Shown here one piece after another: positions 16,036 through 23,602 of a stretch of 24,746 nucleotides of DNA. The translations under genes and the position numbers were made by a program. The notes under the pieces were generated by a model. The model was not told the origin of the DNA and did no database searches. It saw only the letters and a program-made list of their open reading frames with translations. How positions within the stretch are numbered: position 1 is the first letter of the stretch; each line of letters starts with the position of its first letter. Source of the stretch: an uncultured Veillonella sp. (GTDB lineage Bacteria; Bacillota; Negativicutes; Veillonellales; Veillonellaceae); contig CAAEOZ010000094.1 in assembly GCA_900757715.1 (NCBI GenBank), forward strand, positions 1 to 24,746, read 5' to 3'.

Positions 16036-16482
16036 TTAAGGCTCATTAGGTGCTTTAACAACAACAGATTTTGAGGTCCCACCACTGACAACTTCATAAG
16101 TAATAGTATATTCCTTCCCTTTTGCAGTCTTAACATGTTCAGTAAGATATCCTTCCTTATATAAATTTTCTACTGTTGGAGGTGTGTCAACATTCTTGTC
16201 GATCATATACAACTGAGTAGCATTCTTAATTATTTGTATATCTGCTGTTTCCTTAGCGTTTCGAGCCTTATCCGCAGCAGATAAGAATTGTGGCATCGCA
16301 ATAGCTGCTAGTATAGCGATAACCGCCACTACAACCATTAATTCAACAAGAGTAAATCCGCCTTTTCTCGATTTTTTAAACCCTTCTCGAACACGAGAAA
16401 TATGTAATCGATCTACAACCCATTGACCGCACATTTCTAATCGATGATTCACTCCATGAATCATATGCATAACAGAATTCAT
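16036..16482 (-). CDS. pilA: Major type IV pilin with long leader
   Basis: A 148-residue prepilin. KSRKGG is followed by FTLVELMVVVAVIAILAAIAMPQF, the classic type IV pilin N-terminus with Gly-Phe cleavage and Glu at mature position +5. The mature chain is about 106 residues and contains a small beta domain with no cysteines, so there is no disulfide loop. The leader is 42 residues, much longer than the 5-15 of typical type IVa pilins. The start is secure: ATG 16482 has AAGGAGG at good spacing. It is the first pilin of the cluster and the only one of classical major-pilin type, so it probably builds the shaft. Confidence 0.9.
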   Translation of the reverse strand: MNSVMHMIHGVNHRLEMCGQWVVDRLHISRVREGFKKSRKGGFTLVELMVVVAVIAILAAIAMPQFLSAADKARNAKETADIQIIKNATQLYMIDKNVDTPPTVENLYKEGYLTEHVKTAKGKEYTITYEVVSGGTSKSVVVKAPNEP

Positions 16483-16507
16483 AATATCCTCCTTTTTAAT
16501 AGTTAGT

Positions 16508-17682
16508 CTATTGCCCTCCTAAGTTGGCAATGGACGTAAATAAGGGGTACATAACAGATATAACTAATACGGCTACACCAATTCCCATTACGGTTAGTAG
16601 AATCGGTTCCAACAATCGTTCTAAACGAGCAATATATTTTGAAAGTACAGATTCATAGTAGTACCCACAGTGGTTTAACATTTTTACTAATTCTCCACTC
16701 TCTTCTCCAATGGAGATCATTTGCCATATAAAAGGATTTCCTATCTGACCACTACGCAAACTTTCTTCAAATGAGTGTCCTGATAATAACTTTGCTTCCA
16801 CCTGTTCACTACATTCAGCACCATATATATTTCCCCACAAAGGGCGAGTGATATTCATGGTCTGAATAATAGAGATACCAGAATCTAGTAAGAGAGCCCA
16901 AACTTTTAACATGCTCGTATAGTACACACAAGTACTCCATTGGTATCGGTGAGCCAATAGCCAAAGCCAACGATGTACTTTACACTTTATACTATGTTGT
17001 TTATAAGCAAATGCTAATGAACCTATTACAACACAATGTATAGCTATTACCATTAGAGGATGCGATTTTAACCCTTGTCCTAATACAAAAAGAGCTCGCG
17101 TCATCAGAGGTAATGTAATATGCATAGTGGTAAATACATTTTCAAATGAAGGAATAATAAACAAAATGGTGACTAGAAAAAATATATTCATCATTAAAAG
17201 AAGAAATAAAGGGTAAGAAATAGCACTTATAACCTTTTGTTTCAGCTGCCTCTCCCAATCATAGTGACGGGATATATATTGTAAACTTTCACCCAAGGTG
17301 CCCGCTGCTTCACCACTTTCTAGTAAAGCCAAAGCAATAGGAGGACATCCTTCACTTCGTAAAGCTTGTGATAAAGTCTGACCACGCTCTATAGATTCAT
17401 ATAAAGCTGTATAGAGTAGTCCTCGTTTCCCCTGACAGAGTAACTGTAAGGCACGCCGTAATGGAACACCAGATTCAATGAGTAGACCTAATTGATACGT
17501 CACATCTACCACCATAGTATGATTCCATTTATGTTTCTTTTTTTCATCCTGCAACGATATCCTATAAATTTTATAGCCATCTCGTTTTAACCGTATTGCA
17601 ATTTCCTGTTCTGAGTCACCCCACATCAAACCTTTTTCTGTTTTATCTTGATTTTTTTTACGACATATTCATAAGCCTCCAT
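16508..17682 (-). CDS. pilC: PilC/GspF platform protein, split by an apparent frameshift at an A8 run
   Basis: An inner-membrane platform protein that couples the pilus ATPases to pilin assembly. The main frame (ATG 17626, 372 residues) holds two GspF domains: residues about 35-160 with QLGLLIESGVPLRRALQLL and EAAGTLGESL, and about 230-365 with GISIIQTMN and GEESGELVKML. Three membrane helices are visible. The family N-terminus is missing from that frame. It is found just upstream: ATG 17682, with AGGTGG before it and 8 nt after the pilT stop, reads MEAYEYVVKKIKIKQKKV and stops at TGA 17626-17628. Re-reading one A of the A8 run at 17652-17659 gives MEAYEYVVKKNQDKTEKG and continues into LMWGDSEQEIAIRL, a canonical GspF start of 391 residues in all. 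The TGA overlaps the internal ATG (TGATG), so reinitiation of a shortened form is also possible. Confidence 0.88.
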
Positions 17683-17690
17683 ATATCCAC

Positions 17691-18710
17691 CTACGATAAT
17701 TGTTGATCAAGCAAGGTATGTAATTGTTGTTGAGCTCCATATTGTGCCTTTACATCTCGCACAGCCATTTCTAATGTTTTCATCGGTAGTTGTGTTTCTT
17801 GGATAGAAATGATTTGTGGTTCCTTACGGGTCCGTATCAAATTTGCTACTGCATGGGTATTTAGCAAAATATCACGAATAGTAATGAACTTTTTATTCCA
17901 TCGAAGTAAACGCTGACATATAACGGCCCGTAACACTTGAGATATTTGATTGCGTACCTCTTCTTGTTGCTCCCCAGGAAACAGAGAAATCATGCGATGA
18001 ACAGCCATCACTGCACGCTGTGTATGCATGGTCGCCATTACAAGGTGACCAGTCTCTGCCGCATGAAGTGCCGCTTCAAGAGTTTCACGATCTCGAAGTT
18101 CGCCTACCATAATGACATCCGGATCCTCTCGTAAGGCATCTCGAATACCATTTGACATAGTATTGATATCAGCACCTAATTGTCGTTGATGGATCAAAGA
18201 CTTCCTAGGCGCAAACTCAAATTCTATGGGGTCCTCTAAGGTAATAATGTGACGCTCCATAGTCTGATTAATATAATCAATACAACAAGCTAAGGTAAAA
18301 CTTTTACCACTGCCTGTAGGTCCACAAACAAGCAATAAACCATCATGTGCTTCACATAATTTTTGTAGCAGTTGCCCCTCACTATTGTCATCTAACTTTA
18401 GTTGTTGATGACAGAGTAATCGCAATGTACCACATATAGTCTGATTAGCTCGATATAGATGAATACGGATCCGCACACCACAACAGGAACAAGCCTCATC
18501 AAGCGACTGCCACTCATAGGAGGCTATACCACAACGGCGCAAGATATCCTCGATTAATTCTGTAGTACACATAAACGAAGTAGCCTTTAATCCATCACCA
18601 TGTCGCAAATAGATAGGCTGCCCACATTGTATATGAATATCTGTTGATGATAATTGTATTGCCTTTTCTACAATAGTTTCTAAACTTTCGCTTTTACAAC
18701 ATAAGTCCAC
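17691..18710 (-). CDS. pilT: PilT-like retraction ATPase
   Basis: A 339-residue hexameric ATPase of the PilT/VirB11 family that depolymerises pili, giving retraction, twitching and DNA uptake. Motifs in order: N-terminal PAS-like domain; Walker A GPTGSGKS (130-137); Asp box ITLEDPIEF (156-164); Walker B DVIMVGELRD (198-207); His box AAETGHLVMATMHT (217-230); and FPGEQQEEVRNQISQVLRAVICQRLL, typical of PilT. It has about 15 cysteines, including a CSCC cluster at 74-77, many for this family. The start is GTG 18710 with a strong AGGAGGTG, overlapping the end of the previous ATPase gene by 17 nt. Confidence 0.93.
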   Translation of the reverse strand: MDLCCKSESLETIVEKAIQLSSTDIHIQCGQPIYLRHGDGLKATSFMCTTELIEDILRRCGIASYEWQSLDEACSCCGVRIRIHLYRANQTICGTLRLLCHQQLKLDDNSEGQLLQKLCEAHDGLLLVCGPTGSGKSFTLACCIDYINQTMERHIITLEDPIEFEFAPRKSLIHQRQLGADINTMSNGIRDALREDPDVIMVGELRDRETLEAALHAAETGHLVMATMHTQRAVMAVHRMISLFPGEQQEEVRNQISQVLRAVICQRLLRWNKKFITIRDILLNTHAVANLIRTRKEPQIISIQETQLPMKTLEMAVRDVKAQYGAQQQLHTLLDQQLS

Positions 18711-19704
18711 AACGATGCACCTCCTCTATAGATGTAACATGCTGAGATACGGCCTCACGAGCAGACTCTTCTAATGACAATAATAAATGTGTTTCTAATT
18801 GGTCCCAATGAGCCAAATTAGCTGGTATTTCTAAGTATTCAAATAAAGCAGTCCGTCCTTGATATACTGTACCATCAAATTTTCGTACTAGCCGTTGTGC
18901 AATAGCTCCCATTAAGGTAGCACGTATTAAATACGGCTCTACGCCCATATCCATGAGTCGCGTTACAACGCCTATAGCTGTATTGGTATGTATAGTAGAT
19001 AATACGCGATGCCCCGTTAAAGCAGACTTAACGGCTAACTCTGCGGTCTCCTTATCCCTAATTTCACCAATCATAATCGTATCTGGATCTTGCCGTAATA
19101 CAGACCGAAGACCTTTGGCAAAGGTAAAACCAATCTTTTCATTGATACCAATTTGGATAGCTCCTTTTATTTCAGCCTCTACAGGATCTTCGAGACAGAT
19201 TAACTTTGTTTCCTCTAGATTAAGCATGCGTAACATGGCGTATAAGGTGGCTGTCTTACCACTGCCAGTCGGCCCACAGATAAGCAACAAACCATAAGGA
19301 CGTTTCAATAATTGTGCAATATGCTCAAAAATATCTTTACGCATCCCTAACGCTTTTAAATCTTTATGGCTTCCTTCATTCCCCATAAGACGACATACTA
19401 AGGTTTCTCCGTATAAGCTAGGCAATGTAGACACACGCATTGTTACAGACTTATCTTTATGACTCCAAGCCCAACGACCATCTTGGGGTAAACGCTTCTC
19501 GCTAATATCTAGAGAACTACACACCTTGATGCGGTTGATAATGAGTTCAGCCTCCTCAAATGATACAGTCATGTAATGTTGCAGCAGTCCATCTTGTCGT
19601 AACCGAACATGAGCACCACTTTTAACGGGATCAAAGTGGATATCGCTTACATGGTGTTCTAAGGCATACAAGATAATATCGTCTAATGTTACGTCTACAT
19701 ACAT
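18694..19704 (-). CDS. pilB: PilB/GspE/ComGA-like pilus assembly ATPase, short form
   Basis: A 336-residue motor ATPase for pilus extension. It has Walker A GPTGSGKT (144-151), Asp box ICLEDPVE, Walker B DTIMIGEIRD, and ALTGHRVLSTIHTNTA, the GspE/PilB type of His box. The N-terminal MshEN-type domain of full PilB is absent, and the tetracysteine zinc loop normally after RLVRK is reduced to FDGTVYQGR. Both losses resemble ComGA of Gram-positive competence pili. ATG 19704 has GGAGGTG upstream; TTG 19716 overlaps that site and is rejected. It is the first gene of the pilus cluster, 138 nt after the eno terminator. Confidence 0.92.
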   Translation of the reverse strand: MYVDVTLDDIILYALEHHVSDIHFDPVKSGAHVRLRQDGLLQHYMTVSFEEAELIINRIKVCSSLDISEKRLPQDGRWAWSHKDKSVTMRVSTLPSLYGETLVCRLMGNEGSHKDLKALGMRKDIFEHIAQLLKRPYGLLLICGPTGSGKTATLYAMLRMLNLEETKLICLEDPVEAEIKGAIQIGINEKIGFTFAKGLRSVLRQDPDTIMIGEIRDKETAELAVKSALTGHRVLSTIHTNTAIGVVTRLMDMGVEPYLIRATLMGAIAQRLVRKFDGTVYQGRTALFEYLEIPANLAHWDQLETHLLLSLEESAREAVSQHVTSIEEVHRCGLML

Positions 19705-19715
19705 GGTCACCTCCA

Positions 19716-19729
19716 ATACCTTGCGGTAT
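19716..19729 (-). promoter_or_regulatory. Hairpin next to the pilB ribosome binding site
   Basis: On the minus strand a 5-bp stem closed by a GCAA tetraloop (GNRA type) ends one base before the pilB ribosome binding site (19708-19714). Its TACC arm can pair instead with an upstream GGTA (19735-19738). This could modulate translation of the first pilus gene. The stem is short and no trans-acting factor is known. Confidence 0.3.
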
Positions 19730-19842
19730 GTTTTTACCTCACACTAGCGTATGGCGTTATAGGTTTCGACATCAGCCTCTAAATCCCTCTTTTATTTTTA
19801 AAAATCCACGAAGCGAAAACTTTTCTATTTTGGGCATACAAA

Positions 19843-19866
19843 AAAGGCGCCCCGTAGGGCGCCCTT
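19843..19866 (-). terminator. Intrinsic terminator of the pgk-tpiA-gpmI-eno operon
   Basis: A GC-rich 10-bp stem (arms 19843-19852 and 19857-19866, one G-U pair) is closed by C-UACG-G, a stable UNCG tetraloop. On the minus strand it is followed by a T6 run. It lies 25 nt after the eno stop. Confidence 0.93.
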
Positions 19867-19891
19867 ATTGGACTTTTAGCTAAGACGATTT

Positions 19892-21175
19892 TTATTTTAA
19901 GTTATAGAAAACGTCATTACCTTTATATTGTGCTGTTTCGTATAACATTTCTTCAATACGAAGCAATTGATTGTATTTAGCTACACGTTCAGAACGAGCT
20001 GGTGCACCAGTCTTAATTTGACCAGCATTTACTGCTACAGCAATATCCGCGATAAAAGTATCTTCTGTTTCGCCAGAGCGGTGAGATACTACGCAAGTAT
20101 AACCAGCACGTTTAGCAAGTTCCATAGCATCGAAAGCTTCAGTGAGGGTACCAATTTGATTAACTTTTACAAGAATGGAGTTACCTACACCAAGTTCAAT
20201 ACCACGAGCCAAACGTTTTGTATTAGTTACGAATAAATCGTCACCAACAAGTTGTACGCGATCGCCAAGACGCTCTGTCAACAATTTCCAACCGTCCCAA
20301 TCTTCTTCAGCAAGACCATCTTCGATGGATACAATTGGGTATTTACCTACTAAGTACTCATAGAAGTCAACCATTTCAGCTGCTGTTTTAACTTTACCTT
20401 CACCAGCAAGATTGTATACACCATCTTTGTAGAATTCAGAAGATGCGGAATCAAGAGCCAATTTGAAGTCTTTACCAGGTTCATAACCAGCAGTTTTGAT
20501 TGCTTCACAAATTACCTCTAATGCTTCTTCATTAGATGCCAAGTTTGGAGCAAAACCACCTTCATCACCTACTGCAGTGCTAAGACCTTTGCTATGAAGT
20601 ACGGATTTCAAGGTGTGGTATACTTCTGCACAACTACGGAGAGCATCTGCAAAGGATTCAGCGCCAACAGGCATGATCATGAATTCTTGGATATCTACGT
20701 TATTGTCTGCATGAGCGCCACCGTTCAAGATATTCATCATAGGAACTGGTAACTCTTTTGCATTAAAGCCACCAAGGTATACAAATAATGGCAGATCCAA
20801 AGATTCAGCTGCTGCACGAGCTACTGCCATAGATACGCCAAGAATTGCGTTTGCACCAAGGTTAGATTTATTATCTGTACCGTCAAGTTGCAACATCAAA
20901 TTATCGATTGCCACTTGTTCTGTAGCGTCATAACCGATAAGAGCAGGACCGATTTTAGCATTTACATTATCGATAGCTTTTAAAACGCCTTTACCTAAGT
21001 AACGAGATTTGTCACCATCGCGTAATTCTACGGCTTCAAACATACCTGTGGAAGCACCAGATGGAACAGCTGCTGTGGCAATAGTGCCATCTTCTAAACA
21101 TACTTCAACTTCAACAGTTGGGTTACCGCGGGAATCTAAAATCTCTCTTGCAATGACTTGTTCAATTACTGCCAT
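19892..21175 (-). CDS. eno: Enolase
   Basis: A 427-residue enolase that interconverts 2-phosphoglycerate and phosphoenolpyruvate. It shows the N-terminal VPSGASTGMFEAVELRDGD loop, LNGGAHADNNVDIQEFMIMP, GDEGGFAPN with the catalytic glutamate, the metal ligands in LALDSASSEF, SIEDGLAEEDWDGW and LVGDDLFVTN, the catalytic lysine in ILVKVNQIGTLTE, and SHRSGETEDTFIAD. The ATG at 21175 has GAGGTGA upstream. It is the last gene of the glycolytic set, separated from gpmI by 115 nt that may carry its own promoter and a leader hairpin, so it can probably be expressed both with gpmI and alone. Confidence 0.98.
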   Translation of the reverse strand: MAVIEQVIAREILDSRGNPTVEVEVCLEDGTIATAAVPSGASTGMFEAVELRDGDKSRYLGKGVLKAIDNVNAKIGPALIGYDATEQVAIDNLMLQLDGTDNKSNLGANAILGVSMAVARAAAESLDLPLFVYLGGFNAKELPVPMMNILNGGAHADNNVDIQEFMIMPVGAESFADALRSCAEVYHTLKSVLHSKGLSTAVGDEGGFAPNLASNEEALEVICEAIKTAGYEPGKDFKLALDSASSEFYKDGVYNLAGEGKVKTAAEMVDFYEYLVGKYPIVSIEDGLAEEDWDGWKLLTERLGDRVQLVGDDLFVTNTKRLARGIELGVGNSILVKVNQIGTLTEAFDAMELAKRAGYTCVVSHRSGETEDTFIADIAVAVNAGQIKTGAPARSERVAKYNQLLRIEEMLYETAQYKGNDVFYNLK

Positions 21176-21200
21176 TTCTTCACCTCATAAAATCTAATAG

Positions 21201-21227
21201 AATAACTGCCATCTGACAGCCATTATA
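21201..21227 (-). promoter_or_regulatory. Possible eno promoter -10 and leader hairpin
   Basis: A perfect TATAAT (21222-21227) lies about 50 nt upstream of eno but has no good -35 at standard spacing. Overlapping it, a 10-bp stem with three G-U pairs (arms 21201-21210 and 21215-21224, AGAU loop) would sit at the very 5' end of an eno transcript, or within a gpmI-eno read-through transcript. It lacks a clear T-tract, so it does not look like a terminator. Confidence 0.35.
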
Positions 21228-21290
21228 TATTGAGCTTAACCTTATAGGCTTATAACTCTAATTAACTACTAATATAGTGAAAGCTCCATA

Positions 21291-22817
21291 TTATGCTTTA
21301 TGTACCAAGCTGTGACCTGTCATAGCTTTTGGTTGTTGTATCCTAGCTAAATCTAATAATGTAGGAGCAATATCACATAATTTACCAGCTTCTAATGTAG
21401 CTGTTTTTAAACTGTCGCTCATTAAAATTAAAGGAACTAAATTCGTAGTATGTGCTGTATGCACCTTACCGGTTTCATGGTTGACCATAAGCTCAGCATT
21501 GCCATGGTCTGCTGTAATCAACAGATGACCATTTTTGCTGCGAATAGCCTCTACAATACGACCCAAACAAGTATCTACAGCTTGAACTGCTTTAACAGCG
21601 GCTTCAAAGCTACCCGTATGACCGACCATATCTGGATTAGCAAAGTTCAAAATGATCATATCATACGTTTCATCTTGAATAGCTTGTACAACCTTATCGG
21701 TCACTTCATAAGCGCTCATTTCTGGCTGTAAATCATAGGTTGCCACTTGAGGGGATTTTACGAGAATGCGGTCCTCACCTTCAAAGGGTTCCTCTTCACC
21801 GCCATTGAAGAAATATGTAACATGAGCATACTTTTCTGTTTCCGCAATACGCAATTGGCGATAACCACCTGCACTTAGAACTTCACCTAATGTTTCAGAT
21901 AATGTATCCTTTTCATACACAATATGTACGGGCAAACCATCCTCGTATTTTGTCATAGTTGCCATATATATAAATAGTGGCTTCCGTTTAAAGCCATCAA
22001 AATCAGGTAATACTAGTGCTTTTGTAAGTTCACGACCACGGTCTGGGCGGAAGTTACAGAATATAACCGCATCTCCATCTTTGATAGTCCCTGCAGCATC
22101 AATCACCGTAGGAAGCACAAACTCATCTGCTACATCTTTATCATAGGACTGTTGTACCGCTTCACAAGCAGACCCAGCTGTTTCACCTTGACCATTTACA
22201 ATGGCATTGTATGCCAATTCAACGCGGTCCCAACGATTATCGCGGTCCATTGCATAATAGCGACCACTAACTGTAGCGATTTTGCCACAGTTGAGCTCTG
22301 CCATATACGCTTCTAAGTCCTTTAAATAGCCTTGTGCACATTGAGGAGCTACATCACGACCATCGAGCAAAGCATGGACATACACATGCTCGATCCCATT
22401 ATCATGAGCCCCTTTAATGACTGCCTTAATATGATCTAAGGAGCAATGCACATTGCCATCTGAAACTAGGCCTATAAGATGTAAGCTTTGCTTCTTAGCT
22501 ACTTCGTATAGTTCCTTCATAACAGGACGATTATAAAACTCACCGAACTCGACATCTTTAGTAATACGAGTCAAATCTTGATACACGATGCGACCAGAAC
22601 CAAGATTTAAATGGCCAACTTCAGAGTTTCCCATTTGACCTTCTGGAAGGCCTACCGCAAGTCCGGATGCTTCTAATGTTGTATGTGGATACATATCCCA
22701 TAATCGATTAAAACAGAGCGGCTTCGCCTGTACTACAGCATTGGTTGTGTCTGATTTATCCCCCAAGCCAAAGCCATCTAGGATGACTAGCATTACGGGA
22801 GCCTCTAATTTAGCCAT
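21291..22817 (-). CDS. gpmI: 2,3-bisphosphoglycerate-independent phosphoglycerate mutase
   Basis: A 508-residue iPGM that interconverts 3- and 2-phosphoglycerate with Mn ions, of the alkaline phosphatase superfamily. It has the N-terminal metal motif VILDGFG, the phosphorylated serine in GQMGNSEVGH (Ser65 from the chosen start), LLDGRDVAP, SGRYYAMDRDNRWDR, CNFRPDRGREL, and the C-terminal metal sites NFANPDMVGHTG and ITADHGNAE. ATG 22817 has GAGG at 6 nt; ATG 22829 has no site. It lies 13 nt after tpiA. Confidence 0.98.
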   Translation of the reverse strand: MAKLEAPVMLVILDGFGLGDKSDTTNAVVQAKPLCFNRLWDMYPHTTLEASGLAVGLPEGQMGNSEVGHLNLGSGRIVYQDLTRITKDVEFGEFYNRPVMKELYEVAKKQSLHLIGLVSDGNVHCSLDHIKAVIKGAHDNGIEHVYVHALLDGRDVAPQCAQGYLKDLEAYMAELNCGKIATVSGRYYAMDRDNRWDRVELAYNAIVNGQGETAGSACEAVQQSYDKDVADEFVLPTVIDAAGTIKDGDAVIFCNFRPDRGRELTKALVLPDFDGFKRKPLFIYMATMTKYEDGLPVHIVYEKDTLSETLGEVLSAGGYRQLRIAETEKYAHVTYFFNGGEEEPFEGEDRILVKSPQVATYDLQPEMSAYEVTDKVVQAIQDETYDMIILNFANPDMVGHTGSFEAAVKAVQAVDTCLGRIVEAIRSKNGHLLITADHGNAELMVNHETGKVHTAHTTNLVPLILMSDSLKTATLEAGKLCDIAPTLLDLARIQQPKAMTGHSLVHKA

Positions 22818-22830
22818 TTGTAACCTCATA

Positions 22831-23601
22831 TTAAGCGCTTACTTGGTTTGCAGCTTTAATAATATCAATAAATTCATCGACCACTAAGGATGCACCACCT
22901 ACGAGAGCACCGTCAATATTAGGCTCTCCAAGGATTTCTAATGCATTTTCTGATTTAACGCTACCACCATACTGGATGCGTACTGCATCAGCAGTTTCAT
23001 TATCATATAGAGATCGAATGTAATTGCGGATTTCTTTACATACCTCTTCAGCTTGATCAGCCGTCGCTGTCTTGCCAGTACCGATAGCCCAAATTGGTTC
23101 ATACGCAATAATCAATTGGCTGACTTGCTCTTTCGGAATATCAGCCAAAGCCCCTTTAAGTTGTGATGTAATCCAGTCAATCGTATGACTAGTTTCACGT
23201 TGTTCTAAACTTTCACCAACACAGACAATAGGATTCAAATTATGATGAAATGCACTTTTAATTTTTGCATTAACGGTCTCATCTGTTTCACCATAATATT
23301 CACGGCGCTCAGAGTGACCGATGATTACATAATTAACGCCTACCTCTGTAAGCATAAGTGGTGAAATCTCACCAGTAAACGCACCAGCATCATGATAATC
23401 CATAGTTTGTGCACCTACTTCCATAGCTGTATTTTTCGTCAATACTACAGCACGTTCGATGGCTGTGAAAGGCGGACATACAACTACATCACAGAACAAT
23501 TCCATATCTTGTAACACGCTGTTAAACGCTTCGATCAGAATTGATCCAGACGCAATGGTGCCATTCATTTTCCAATTCCCTGCAATAATGGGTTTTCTCA
23601 T
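22831..23601 (-). CDS. tpiA: Triosephosphate isomerase
   Basis: A 256-residue TIM barrel that interconverts dihydroxyacetone phosphate and glyceraldehyde 3-phosphate. It shows GNWKMNG (catalytic Lys11), VIIGHSERRE (catalytic His), AYEPIWAIGTGKTA (catalytic Glu and the flexible loop) and YGGSVKSEN with GALVGGASL (phosphate binding). ATG 23601 has GAGG upstream and follows the pgk stop by one base (TAATATG), so translation is coupled. The open frame extends eight codons upstream, but those would overlap pgk. Confidence 0.98.
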   Translation of the reverse strand: MRKPIIAGNWKMNGTIASGSILIEAFNSVLQDMELFCDVVVCPPFTAIERAVVLTKNTAMEVGAQTMDYHDAGAFTGEISPLMLTEVGVNYVIIGHSERREYYGETDETVNAKIKSAFHHNLNPIVCVGESLEQRETSHTIDWITSQLKGALADIPKEQVSQLIIAYEPIWAIGTGKTATADQAEEVCKEIRNYIRSLYDNETADAVRIQYGGSVKSENALEILGEPNIDGALVGGASLVVDEFIDIIKAANQVSA

Positions 23602-23602
23602 A

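Noticed and set aside
19705..19842. c-di-GMP riboswitch in front of the pilus operon
   Set aside because: Such switches often precede pilus genes, but I could not find the conserved GEMM-type core sequences in this leader.
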